Shown piece after piece: positions 15,310-24,606 of a stretch of 44,637 bases of DNA. The DNA is from Bacillota bacterium (GTDB taxonomy: Bacteria > Bacillota > UBA4882 > UBA8346): positions 1 to 44,637 of the forward strand of contig JAKPCT010000115.1 of NCBI GenBank assembly GCA_029553165.1, written 5' to 3'. A program made the translations under genes and the position numbers. Position 1 is the stretch's first letter, and the number at the start of each line of letters is the position of its first letter. The notes under the pieces were generated by a model, which was not told the origin of the DNA, searched no databases, and worked only from the letters and a program-made list of their open reading frames with translations.

Positions 15310-17223
15310 ATGGCTTTATTACAGGTTGAGAACTTAGAAAAATTTTATGGCGCAACGGCAATCTTAAAAGGGATTAATTTAGAGATTAATCATGGCGAGA
15401 AATGGGCTTTAGTCGGACGCAATGGTTGTGGTAAGACTACATTGATCAACATTTTAACCAAAATTGAAGATTATGATCGTGGTGAAGTAAGGTGGGCTCA
15501 AAACTGCCGGATTGGCTACTTACCGCAACAACCGGTCTTTGATAGTGAAAAATCAATCTATCATGAGTTACGTTCGGTTTTTAAGGATTTAGACCACCTG
15601 CAACAACGAATCAATAATTTGCAGGAACAGATGAATACCCCCGGGATTAGCCAGGAAGAACTTGATAGTCTGATCAATGAGTTTCACCGGTTGAACGAAG
15701 AATTTGAAACTGCCGGTGGATATCAGATCGAAGGCCGAATTCAAGGAGTATTGCGCGGGTTGGGATTTCCAACCGACCGTTGGAATGACTCGGCAGTTAT
15801 TATGAGTGGTGGCGAAAAGACCAGATTGGCGCTTGCGAAATTATTGTTGCTGGAAAATGATCTTTTGATCTTGGACGAACCCACTAACTATCTTGATTTG
15901 GCAGCAGTGGAGTGGTTGGAAAACTTTTTGGCGGATTATCAAGGAGCGGTATTATTAGTATCACACGATCGCCATTTTCTCAATAAAGTAGTCCAAGGTT
16001 TTTTGGAGATCGAATTTGGCAAAGTCAAGCGTTATAAGGGTAATTATACAGCGTATCGCCAACAGAAAGAGGAACAGTTAAAGGCTCAAACCAAAGCATA
16101 TCTCAAACAAGCTAAAGAGTTGGCCCGGTTGGAGAGGTTTGTGCGCGAAGCGGGAGCCGGTGAGAAGATCAAACGGAAAGCCCATAGTATTGAGAAACGG
16201 CTTGCCAAAGAAGAAAGAATCGAAAAACCAAAAATCAATGATAAAACAATGCTTCTTAAATTTGAAACTAACAGTAAAAGCTCACGCAATGTATTACAGA
16301 TCGAAAATCTGGCTAAAAAGTATGATAATAAAGTAATTTTAAATAATGCCAGCTTTCAATTGGAAGCAGGCGATAAAGTAGGCCTGATTGGCCCCAATGG
16401 AGTGGGGAAGACAACCTTATTACGGATGATTTTGGGGTTTGAAAAGCCGGATCAAGGGTTATTAAGACTTGGATATGAGGTATACCCAGGGTATTTTAGT
16501 CAAATTGAGGACGAGTCTGATTTGGAGGGGACCCCCTTTTCCCAGTTGGTTAACGCATTTGACCTTGATAATACTGAAGCCCGGACTATTCTGGGACATT
16601 TTTTATTCAGTGGCGAAGATGTTTTTAAACAAGTTAAGGATCTAAGTGGTGGTGAAAGAAGACGGTTAGGCTTGATCAAATTGATGCTTTCACCGGCAAA
16701 TTTTCTGATCCTGGATGAACCTACCAACCATTTGGATTTGGATTCAATCGAGGTTATTGAAGAGGCGCTTGCGGGCTATGATGGTACCATAATGGTCGTT
16801 TCACATGACCGCTATTTTTTGGAGCGGGTGGTTGACCGTTATATTGCGATAATCGACGGTGAGCTGTTCCATTTTGAATCTTATAACGATTACCATAACT
16901 ATATTACTGCGCAGGAATCACCGGCAGCAAATAAACGCCAGAACGTAACGAAATCAGATGCTCAGTTACAACGGGAACAGAGTAAGGAGTTACAGCGTCA
17001 ACTTCGGCGGGCACAGCGTAATTTGGCAGAAGTTGAAACCGAGATTAATAATTTAGAGCTTCGCAAGGACGAGCTCTATAACTTATTAAATGATCCACAG
17101 CTTCATGCCGATTATATAAAGAGTATGGAACTTAGTAAGGAGTTGGAAACGATCGACCAAACCTTAAATGAACTCTACCAGAAGTGGGAAGAATTGCAGA
17201 ATTTGATCGCTGCGGAATTTTGA
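15310..17223 (+). CDS. ABC-F family ATPase (ribosome-associated)
   Basis: 637 residues with two ATP-binding cassettes and no membrane domain. Walker A loops are GRNGCGKTT (36-44) and GPNGVGKTT (about 361-369). Signatures are MSGGEKTRLA and LSGGERRRLG, and Walker B is ILDEPTNYLDL and ILDEPTNHLDL. The basic linker between cassettes (about 250-300, rich in K, R and A) and the C-terminal coiled coil (about 550-635, QRELQRQLRRAQR-like) match the Uup/YfmR-type layout. ABC-F proteins bind the ribosomal E site and relieve stalling; some confer antibiotic resistance. Nothing here singles out a resistance subtype, so a housekeeping translation factor is most likely. Confidence 0.93.
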   Translation: MALLQVENLEKFYGATAILKGINLEINHGEKWALVGRNGCGKTTLINILTKIEDYDRGEVRWAQNCRIGYLPQQPVFDSEKSIYHELRSVFKDLDHLQQRINNLQEQMNTPGISQEELDSLINEFHRLNEEFETAGGYQIEGRIQGVLRGLGFPTDRWNDSAVIMSGGEKTRLALAKLLLLENDLLILDEPTNYLDLAAVEWLENFLADYQGAVLLVSHDRHFLNKVVQGFLEIEFGKVKRYKGNYTAYRQQKEEQLKAQTKAYLKQAKELARLERFVREAGAGEKIKRKAHSIEKRLAKEERIEKPKINDKTMLLKFETNSKSSRNVLQIENLAKKYDNKVILNNASFQLEAGDKVGLIGPNGVGKTTLLRMILGFEKPDQGLLRLGYEVYPGYFSQIEDESDLEGTPFSQLVNAFDLDNTEARTILGHFLFSGEDVFKQVKDLSGGERRRLGLIKLMLSPANFLILDEPTNHLDLDSIEVIEEALAGYDGTIMVVSHDRYFLERVVDRYIAIIDGELFHFESYNDYHNYITAQESPAANKRQNVTKSDAQLQREQSKELQRQLRRAQRNLAEVETEINNLELRKDELYNLLNDPQLHADYIKSMELSKELETIDQTLNELYQKWEELQNLIAAEF

Positions 17224-17425
17224 GCAACAATTTAGTCGGGTTTTAAAGATTCTCATTTAATTTGGATGTTTCACCATTAATTACTGAAAGGATCTTTTTT
17301 TAAAAAAGCGAATTAGTTTCTGAATTCTATTATTTTTTTGTTTCCGTTCCGAAAGAACAGTATTCTTTGATTTGCTGGTTATTTTTGAAAGATTAACAAC
17401 ATTGTTTAGGTAAGGAGCCATTGTA

Positions 17426-17494
17426 TTGCGTAACATTAAATCAGTTGGTTTTATTGCAAAAATGGAGGTGGTATCAGTTGTTAAATGCAGGTAA
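17426..17494 (+). CDS. Possible leader ORF overlapping the lon start
   Basis: A 22-codon frame beginning at TTG 17426, eight bases after AAGGAG (17412-17417), reading [12 protein letters not shown] and ending KCR. It stops 17 bases inside the lon coding region in another frame. The spacing suits this ORF better than the in-frame lon TTG at 17421, which is only three bases from the same AAGGAG. It may couple translation to lon. Small and unproven. Confidence 0.3.
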   Translation: MRNIKSVGFIAKMEVVSVVKCR

Positions 17495-19844
17495 TCCAGA
17501 GCGTGAGACCGCCCCTTTTAAAGAGACACTCCCTTTATTGCCATTACGAGGTATGATCGTATTTCCTTATATGGTTGTGCCACTTGATGTTGGTAGAGAA
17601 AAATCAATCAGTGCTCTTGAAGAGGCAATGGTGAATGAGCGTTTAATTGTACTGGCTGCACAACGTCAAGCTAAGTTAAACGACCCAAATACCGAAGATA
17701 TTTATAATATTGGAACCTTGGCTGAGATTAAACAACTGCTGAAGCTGCCGGATGGTACGATTCGTGTTTTGGTTGAAGGGATTTGTCGGGTCAATATTGT
17801 CGAGTATCTTCAGGTAGAGCCACATCACCGGGTGCGGGTTACATTTATGGTGGAGACTGAAGAAAAGGGTAATGAAACCGAAGCTTTAATGCGGACGACT
17901 CTCTTTCAATTTGAACAATATATCAAATTAGGAAAGAAAGTGCCTCCGGAAGTATTGAGTTCGGTTGCTAATATTGATGATCCCGGCAGACTGGCAGATA
18001 TTATTGCTTCCCACCTTAATCTCAAAGTGGAAGAAAAACAATTAATCTTAGAGGCGGATTCAGCCCGAAAACGATTGGAAGTTCTTTGTGGTTTCTTAGT
18101 AAAAGAGATTGATATTTTAGAGATTGAACGTAAGATTCATGTTCGGGTCCGGAAACAGATGGAGAAGACCCAACGCGAATATTATCTCCGGGAACAGATG
18201 AAAGCCATTCAAAAAGAGCTAGGCGATGCTGATGAACGGGCTGCCGAAGTTGAAGAGTTAAAGGTGAGACTGGCTGAATTACAACTACCTAAAGAAGCAG
18301 ACGAAAAGGTAAAGAAAGAGATTGACCGTTTAGCCAAAATGCCTCCAATGGCAGCTGAGGCAGTTGTTGTCCGCAACTATATTGATTGGGTTTTGTCCTT
18401 ACCATGGAATATTGAGACTGAAGACTGTCTGGATGTCAATCTGGCAGAGGAGATCTTAAACGAGGACCATTATGGTCTTGAAAAAGTAAAGGAACGTATT
18501 TTAGAGTATTTGGCTGTTTGTCAGTTGACGAAACAGTTAAAAGGACCAATTTTGTGTTTGATTGGACCGCCGGGAGTTGGCAAGACTTCGTTGGCAAAAT
18601 CAGTGGCGCGGGCCTTAAACCGGAAGTTTGTCCGTTTTTCACTCGGTGGTGTGCGTGATGAAGCAGAGATCAGAGGACACCGGCGCACTTATGTTGGTGC
18701 CATGCCTGGTAAAATTATTCAAATCCTGAAACAAGCCGGCTCGAAAAATCCGGTCATTTTACTTGATGAGATTGATAAGATGAGTATGGATTTTCGGGGT
18801 GACCCATCTTCGGCATTGTTGGAAGTATTAGATCCGGAACAGAATAATGCGTTTGGTGATCATTATCTTGAACTCACCTTTGATCTTTCAAAAGTGCTCT
18901 TTATCACAACGGCTAACACCTATCATGGGATTCCGCGTCCGTTGTTAGACCGGATGGAGGTTATTAACCTTACCGGTTATACCGAAGAAGAGAAAGTGGA
19001 GATCGCGAAGCGGCATCTATTACCCAAACAAGCTAAGGAACATGGTTTGACTGATAAAACTTTAATAATGCCAGAGCCAATTATCCGTCAAATTATTAAT
19101 GGCTATACCCGCGAATCCGGGGTTCGTAATCTGGAACGGCAGTTGGCAACGGTTTGCCGTAAGTCGGCAAAAGAGATTGTCCAAAATTCGAAGAAGGTAG
19201 TTCGGCTTGGCAAGAACAATCTGCAGAAATTTTTAGGAGCGCCTAAATACCGTCATAATATGGCTGAAGAACAGGATCAAATTGGTGTAACCACTGGTTT
19301 GGCATGGACCGAGGTTGGCGGTGACATTTTAATGGTCGAAGTATCAGTAGTTAAAGGTAAAGGCCATTTGCTGCTTACCGGAAAGTTGGGCGAAGTAATG
19401 CGGGAATCTGCTCAGGCTGCATTCAGTTATATTCGCAGTCGGGCTAATGAGCTTGGGATTGAAGAAGATTTTTATGAACGTTATGACCTTCATATTCATG
19501 TTCCGGAAGGCGCGATTCCTAAGGACGGTCCTTCAGCCGGGATTACGATTGCAACCGCAATTGTATCAGCCTTAACCGGACGTCCAACCCGCAAAGATGT
19601 GGCAATGACCGGAGAGATAACCTTACGGGGAAGAGTTCTGCCAATCGGCGGTTTAAAGGAAAAGATCTTAGCAGCGCATCGTGGCGGAATTAAGAAGGTC
19701 TTGGTACCGAAGGATAATGCTAAAGATCTTGAAGAAATTCCGGCCAATATTGCTAAAAACATCAAGATTGTCCTGGTTGAGTCGATGGATGAGGTTTGGA
19801 ATGAAGCCTTGGTACCGAAGATGCAGGTTGTGTCAGTGTGTTAA
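17478..19844 (+). CDS. lon: ATP-dependent protease Lon
   Basis: 788 residues from TTG 17478, which has GGAGGTGG at 17464-17471 and puts [16 protein letters not shown] close to the N terminus, as usual for Lon. Domains in order: N-terminal substrate domain and coiled coil, AAA+ module with Walker A GPPGVGKT (363-370) and Walker [11 protein letters not shown], and the protease domain with catalytic Ser686 in KDGPSAG and Lys729 in GGLKEK. Hexameric cytosolic protease that unfolds and degrades damaged and regulatory proteins. A terminator follows directly. No CtsR or CIRCE box is evident upstream, so heat-shock control is not shown by the sequence. Confidence 0.97.
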   Translation: MLNAGNPERETAPFKETLPLLPLRGMIVFPYMVVPLDVGREKSISALEEAMVNERLIVLAAQRQAKLNDPNTEDIYNIGTLAEIKQLLKLPDGTIRVLVEGICRVNIVEYLQVEPHHRVRVTFMVETEEKGNETEALMRTTLFQFEQYIKLGKKVPPEVLSSVANIDDPGRLADIIASHLNLKVEEKQLILEADSARKRLEVLCGFLVKEIDILEIERKIHVRVRKQMEKTQREYYLREQMKAIQKELGDADERAAEVEELKVRLAELQLPKEADEKVKKEIDRLAKMPPMAAEAVVVRNYIDWVLSLPWNIETEDCLDVNLAEEILNEDHYGLEKVKERILEYLAVCQLTKQLKGPILCLIGPPGVGKTSLAKSVARALNRKFVRFSLGGVRDEAEIRGHRRTYVGAMPGKIIQILKQAGSKNPVILLDEIDKMSMDFRGDPSSALLEVLDPEQNNAFGDHYLELTFDLSKVLFITTANTYHGIPRPLLDRMEVINLTGYTEEEKVEIAKRHLLPKQAKEHGLTDKTLIMPEPIIRQIINGYTRESGVRNLERQLATVCRKSAKEIVQNSKKVVRLGKNNLQKFLGAPKYRHNMAEEQDQIGVTTGLAWTEVGGDILMVEVSVVKGKGHLLLTGKLGEVMRESAQAAFSYIRSRANELGIEEDFYERYDLHIHVPEGAIPKDGPSAGITIATAIVSALTGRPTRKDVAMTGEITLRGRVLPIGGLKEKILAAHRGGIKKVLVPKDNAKDLEEIPANIAKNIKIVLVESMDEVWNEALVPKMQVVSVC

Positions 19845-19848
19845 AAGC

Positions 19849-19874
19849 AAACGGGGGGTAATCCTCCGTTTTTT
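19849..19874 (+). terminator. Terminator of lon
   Basis: Arms aaacggggg (19849-19857) and cctccgttt (19863-19871) with one wobble pair, a five-base loop and a T run. Confidence 0.88.
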
Positions 19875-19901
19875 ATTTCGGGTGGATTTTGATAAACGTT
19901 A

Positions 19902-19930
19902 ATGACAAACCTCCGGTAGAGTAATATAAT
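19902..19930 (+). promoter_or_regulatory. Sigma-A-type promoter of mutS2
   Basis: ATGACA (19902-19907), a 17-base spacer and TATAAT (19925-19930), a near-consensus pair. Transcription would start near 19937, right at the base of an imperfect hairpin (19937-19972: tgggta and ttgc pairing with gcaa and taccca). Confidence 0.75.
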
Positions 19931-20011
19931 AATGCTTGGGTAGTAATTGCTGGATTTTGCAATCAGTACCCAGTTTTAAATCGTGATTATATTTTTAAGG
20001 AGATTGACCAA

Positions 20012-22366
20012 GTGAATGAACGTACTTTAAAAGTACTGGAATATGATAAGATCATCAGCAAAATCGAAGGTTATGCCGGATCAATGCGTGGCAAAGCGCT
20101 GGTAAGAGAGTTGCAGCCATTGACCAGTCCTACGCTGATCAAAGAAGCGTTGCGAATAACATCGGAAGCGGTAACATTGCTTAGTCTGGCCGAACGGGTA
20201 CCATTGGGCGGGATCTTTGATATTACTGCTGCTGTCAAACGCGCAGCGATCAATGCGACCTTAAGTCCAACGGAGTTATTGGAAGTTGGGTCAACTGTCA
20301 GAGCGGCCCGCCTAATGAAGGAGTTTATCACCTCCCACCCTGATAATCTCGAATATTTACTTGATTGGGGACAGCGTTTGGGAAGTTATCCGTGGCTGGA
20401 ACGGGAGATTGAACGGTGTTTGGGACCTGAGGGAGAAGTTTTGGATAGCGCCAGCCCCAAGTTGCACTCATTACGTTCCCAGATGAAAGTGATTCAAAAC
20501 CGGGTCCGTGATAAGCTGGATTCAATTATTCATTCCAGTGAAAATGCCAAATATTTGCAAGACTTGCTGATTACGGTCCGGAATGACCGGTATGTTATCC
20601 CGGTAAAGCAGGAGTATCGTTCGTTGTTTCCGGGGATTGTCCATGATCAGTCTTCCAGTGGGGCCACTCTTTTTATTGAACCGATGGCGGTGGTTGAACT
20701 TAACAACCAATTGCGGTTGATTGAAACCCAAGAGGTTGAAGAGGTTAATCGGATTTTAGCTGATTTAACCCATAGAGTAAAAGAGATTAGTGCTGATTTA
20801 ACGATTACGCTTGAGATCCTTGCCCGACTGGATCTGGCCTTTGCTAAAGCCCGTTACAGTATTGAGATTCGTGGAATCGAACCGGAGCTTGGTACTGACG
20901 GTGTTGTTGAGCTGCTCGAAGCACGGCATCCTTTGTTAACCGGGAAAGTAGTTCCGATCACAGTTACCTTAGGAAAGACATTTGATACGTTGGTTATTAC
21001 TGGGCCAAATACCGGTGGTAAAACCGTAACTTTAAAGACGGTTGGTCTATTAACGTTGATGGCGCAATCAGGGATTCATATTCCGGCCTTGTTAGGGTCA
21101 CGGATTAACATCTTTGAGGCAATCTATTGTGACCTTGGGGATGAACAGAGTATTGAACAGAGTCTGTCAACGTTTTCGGCGCATATGACGCAAATTGTGA
21201 AGATCATCGATGCAGTGACCGGACCGGAGTGTCTGGTACTGTTGGATGAACTTGGGGCCGGCACCGATCCTACCGAGGGCGCGGCTTTGGCAATGAGTAT
21301 TTTGTCCCATTTGCACCATTTAGGTGTTCGGACGGTTGCCACCACTCATTATAGTGAATTGAAAGCCTTTGCCTATAAAACTGACGGAATTGAAAATGCT
21401 TCAGTGGAGTTTGATATTGAAACATTACGCCCGACCTATCATTTGATTATCGGATTGCCGGGGAGCAGTCAGGCATTTGAAATTGCCTCAAAGCTTGGGC
21501 TGCCGGATTTTTTGATCACCAATGCCCGCGGTTATATCTCGGCGGAAGCAGCGCAGGTTGAAGAGATGTTGAAACAGATCGAGAACGACCGGCGTAAAGC
21601 CCGTGAAGACCGACTGTTAAGTGAAGAAGCTCGGGCAAAAAGTGAATTATATAAGCAGCGTTATGAGTCAGAGATATCAAAATTCAATGCAGAGAAAGAA
21701 GAGTTACTCCGTCAGGCCAAAGCTGAAGCCCGGGAAATCTTACTGGAAGCGCGGCGTGAAAGCGAAAACCTGATGCGGCGTTTAAAAGAAGCTTCACAGG
21801 AGGAGCTTAATAGCATTATAAATGAAGCTCGTCAGGAGATTACGGAACAGATTAAGCAATTGGAGGAGAAACCCAACCAGTCCGAATCGCAACGGAAGGT
21901 TAATATGGAACAATTCAAAAATGGCAGTCGGGTGCGGGCAATTTCGCTGAATCAATTCGGAACAATTGTTGAATTGGGTAATGATACAGCCTTAGTCCAG
22001 CTGGGGATCATGAAAGTAACCCTTCCGTTAACTGATCTGGAGTTGATCGTTGACAATCAAGTTAAAAAAGTGGAACGCCTGCTGCGTAAGGTAGGGACAA
22101 CCGGAATGGAGGCGGCCCAAAATATCGCAACCGAAATCAGTCTCCGCGGAATGACGGTTGATGAAGCATTATATGAACTGGATAAATATCTTGACCAAGC
22201 AATGTTAGCAGGTTTAAAGAAATTCCGGGTGATTCATGGTAAAGGGACAGGCGCGTTGCGTCAGGCAGTCCAAAAACATCTTCGGGAGCATCCGATGGTT
22301 AAGTCCGTGGCTTTTGCCGAACAGAATGAAGGTGGTTTGGGAGCAACCGTAGTTGAGCTTAGGTGA
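20012..22366 (+). CDS. mutS2: MutS2 (ribosome/DNA-structure ATPase with Smr nuclease domain)
   Basis: 784 residues from GTG 20012 behind AAGGAG. Typical MutS2 layout without the MutS mismatch domains: a helical core and lever region, ABC-type ATPase with Walker A GPNTGGKTVTLKT (about 331-343), VLLDELGAGTDPTEGAA, and the ATTHYSELKAFA segment, then a long coiled coil (about 510-630) and a C-terminal Smr domain with HGKGTGALR. In Bacillus MutS2 acts on collided ribosomes; in other species it suppresses recombination. It is transcribed alone from a strong promoter. Its stop is only seven bases from the stop of the convergent amylase gene. Confidence 0.96.
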   Translation: MNERTLKVLEYDKIISKIEGYAGSMRGKALVRELQPLTSPTLIKEALRITSEAVTLLSLAERVPLGGIFDITAAVKRAAINATLSPTELLEVGSTVRAARLMKEFITSHPDNLEYLLDWGQRLGSYPWLEREIERCLGPEGEVLDSASPKLHSLRSQMKVIQNRVRDKLDSIIHSSENAKYLQDLLITVRNDRYVIPVKQEYRSLFPGIVHDQSSSGATLFIEPMAVVELNNQLRLIETQEVEEVNRILADLTHRVKEISADLTITLEILARLDLAFAKARYSIEIRGIEPELGTDGVVELLEARHPLLTGKVVPITVTLGKTFDTLVITGPNTGGKTVTLKTVGLLTLMAQSGIHIPALLGSRINIFEAIYCDLGDEQSIEQSLSTFSAHMTQIVKIIDAVTGPECLVLLDELGAGTDPTEGAALAMSILSHLHHLGVRTVATTHYSELKAFAYKTDGIENASVEFDIETLRPTYHLIIGLPGSSQAFEIASKLGLPDFLITNARGYISAEAAQVEEMLKQIENDRRKAREDRLLSEEARAKSELYKQRYESEISKFNAEKEELLRQAKAEAREILLEARRESENLMRRLKEASQEELNSIINEARQEITEQIKQLEEKPNQSESQRKVNMEQFKNGSRVRAISLNQFGTIVELGNDTALVQLGIMKVTLPLTDLELIVDNQVKKVERLLRKVGTTGMEAAQNIATEISLRGMTVDEALYELDKYLDQAMLAGLKKFRVIHGKGTGALRQAVQKHLREHPMVKSVAFAEQNEGGLGATVVELR

Positions 22367-22373
22367 CTTATTA

Positions 22374-24269
22374 TTAACCCAAAATGACCATTCCGGCTGG
22401 AGGTAGCACTAGCGATACGGTTACCCGGCCATCGGGGTGTCTTTTGACCGGGATGGATTCAGGGGGATATTTTTCCGGATACTTCAACCGGTCGTCGCTC
22501 CAACTGCCATCATATAAGATGATTAACGAGTTGTTTGTCTGATAAAAGGGAGCGTGGATGGTGATCTCCGCGCCACGTTCGGCTTCGTTGTTGGTGTTTA
22601 AAGCAATGACCACTTCTTTATCGACAAGGATGCGTGACCAGGCAACCAACTCGTTGGCATTGGGATAGGAGAATGGTTTTCCCAAAACTGAAGTTTCACG
22701 GAAGTATTGCCGGCCGCGTCGTAGTGCTAATCCAACTTTGTTGTTTTGTTGCCTGATTTTGCAGATTGCCGCTATCCGCAGATAAGTAGGGTGTTCCGGA
22801 TTGAAAAAGTGACAACCGCTGGTCTCAAAAGCGCCGAACTCACTGCCAAACATTGACTCGCGGATATAACGGTCAGCATAGAGTAATTCGCCATCCGGTT
22901 CGAATCCTTGGACTGAATAATCGTGTTGATCAACGGTACCGTCAAAAGCCTGCTCGGTTCCGTAATAAATACAGGGGATTCCTAAAGTAGTGAGTTGAAC
23001 ACCTACAGCATGTGCTGTTTGAAGATAACGGTACGGACTGGTGATGCCGGTAGCAAACCGGCATTTATGGCGGCCAACCCGGTCATGATCATCAAGGATC
23101 GAGACATGATAACGTCCGGTGTCGCGGTGTGAACCTAAGATATCTTTCTCGCTAAATTGCTCAAAGAATAATTTAGGATCTCCGATTCCCTTAATCATCT
23201 TTTCCAAGCGTTCAGCCGGTTCGCCAATATCGAGCGAAGCATCGATGTTGCGTCCGAAGATCTCCAAATAGTTTTTGATCATTTCACTGCCACCGCATAC
23301 TTCACCTAATAAAAGAAAATTATCCTTGCCGATTGATTCCGCATATTCATGAATTGCGCCGCAAAAAATCCGGGAGACATCCCATGGCAGATGTTTGACA
23401 GTATCTATCCGGAAACCATCGCAATCAGTCAATCCAATCCAATATTGAAAGATGCGGATCATTACGTTTAAAAGTTCTTCATATTGATAATCGAAGCTTT
23501 TTAAGTTAATAAAGTCACCTTTACGAAATTGGCAGTCAGGATGGAGCGGATCCTCCCATGGCTCGGGATCCCAACGTTCAATCTTACCATGGCGTGAATA
23601 CCATTCGGGATTTTGTAATTCGATCGGCCAGACACCATCTAACAAACTATTGATTGTTGCTGTAGGAAGGCCGTCTTGAGAACGCCAGGCGCCAAAGTCA
23701 TACTTAGGATGATGGCGGTAAGGGAGTTTGTTATAAAATTGACCATCTTTGTAATAAAACCAATTATCGCCGGTATGGTTGTAAATAACATCAAGTAAAA
23801 TATAGATGGAACGCTGATGGGCTTGTTCAATCAGTTCAATTAAATCCGCAATCGTCCCAAAGCGGGGATCGACATTAAGAAAATTTTGAATTGCGTAACC
23901 GTGATAAGAATCATTCTGATCAATTCGCTGTTGCCAGATTGGTCCGATCCAGATCGTAGTCACCCCAAGGTTTTGGAGGTAACTTAGTTTGCTGGTAATC
24001 CCTTTGATGGTACCGCCTTGAAACTCTTTTCCGGCAGTTATCCATTTCGGCCGATTGTTAGTTCTATATAATGATGGATTATTGATGTCAAACAACGGAC
24101 GGTTTTTGGTTGTTTCCAATCCATCACTGAAACGATCGGGAAGTAAAAAGTATAGGACCTGATCACGCCAACTTGCAGGACTTTTAAATCCTTTGGTTCG
24201 TATATTAATATTCAATTCCGAAACCGATGTTGGATTGGAAATGTAATTGTTGCTTGGTATTTGTGCCAT
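22374..24269 (-). CDS. Alpha-amylase family (GH13) glycoside hydrolase, cytoplasmic
   Basis: 631 residues on the minus strand. GH13 barrel signatures are present: region I DVIYNHTGDN (about 160-169), the nucleophile Asp289 in DGFRIDTVKH, the acid/base Glu323 in LLGEVCGG, and Asp396 in ILDDHDRVG. The N terminus (MAQIPSNNYI) has no signal peptide, so it should act inside the cell on maltodextrins, glycogen or trehalose-type sugars; the exact specificity is not clear. The start ATG has GGAGG upstream (minus strand). It is convergent with mutS2, with no space for a terminator between them. Confidence 0.88.
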   Translation of the reverse strand: MAQIPSNNYISNPTSVSELNINIRTKGFKSPASWRDQVLYFLLPDRFSDGLETTKNRPLFDINNPSLYRTNNRPKWITAGKEFQGGTIKGITSKLSYLQNLGVTTIWIGPIWQQRIDQNDSYHGYAIQNFLNVDPRFGTIADLIELIEQAHQRSIYILLDVIYNHTGDNWFYYKDGQFYNKLPYRHHPKYDFGAWRSQDGLPTATINSLLDGVWPIELQNPEWYSRHGKIERWDPEPWEDPLHPDCQFRKGDFINLKSFDYQYEELLNVMIRIFQYWIGLTDCDGFRIDTVKHLPWDVSRIFCGAIHEYAESIGKDNFLLLGEVCGGSEMIKNYLEIFGRNIDASLDIGEPAERLEKMIKGIGDPKLFFEQFSEKDILGSHRDTGRYHVSILDDHDRVGRHKCRFATGITSPYRYLQTAHAVGVQLTTLGIPCIYYGTEQAFDGTVDQHDYSVQGFEPDGELLYADRYIRESMFGSEFGAFETSGCHFFNPEHPTYLRIAAICKIRQQNNKVGLALRRGRQYFRETSVLGKPFSYPNANELVAWSRILVDKEVVIALNTNNEAERGAEITIHAPFYQTNNSLIILYDGSWSDDRLKYPEKYPPESIPVKRHPDGRVTVSLVLPPAGMVILG

Positions 24270-24435
24270 CGATGATCCTCCGGAAGAGTAAATTTTTTAT
24301 TACTGTTATTATTGTGTGCTATCTTATTCATATTTCAAATTGGAAGCCGATAATTCCATTAATTAGATCTAACTTGTATATAATATGTTATTTTTGTAGA
24401 AATAATATTTAATAATTATCAGAGAGGTGAGTGCA

Positions 24436-24501
24436 GTGAAAAAGGAGACATTTGACCGGTGTGGATTTCGCTGCAGCAAGTGGAGGATAATGCAGTTTTG
24501 A
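24436..24501 (+). CDS. Possible 21-residue Cys-containing peptide
   Basis: A GTG-started frame (MKKETFDRCGFRCSKW then RIMQF) preceded by AGAGAGGTGA. It is the only plus-strand frame with a plausible ribosome site in this gap, and it has two cysteines four residues apart. Its size and isolation make it very uncertain. Confidence 0.2.
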   Translation: MKKETFDRCGFRCSKWRIMQF

Positions 24502-24570
24502 TTTGGTAGATTGGCAGAAAGATTTGTGAAAGTCAGGTTCAATTTTTAAAGGTATTACATCTTAAAATTA

Positions 24571-24600
24571 AAAAGGAGGTTGCAGATTGCAACCCCTTTT
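24571..24600 (-). terminator. Terminator of the penicillin-binding protein gene
   Basis: Arms aaaaggaggttgc (24571-24583) and gcaacccctttt (24589-24600), with one bulge and a five-base loop. On the minus strand it is followed by a T-rich tract. Confidence 0.8.
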
Positions 24601-24606
24601 TATATT

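Larger units (their letters stand above)
24270..24606. other. Intergenic region between the GH13 and PBP genes
   Basis: 337 bases. It holds the terminator of the penicillin-binding protein gene at the right (24571-24600), the leader of the GH13 gene at the left, and a possible 21-codon ORF on the plus strand (24436-24501). The rest is AT-rich, with no structure I can name. Confidence 0.5.
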
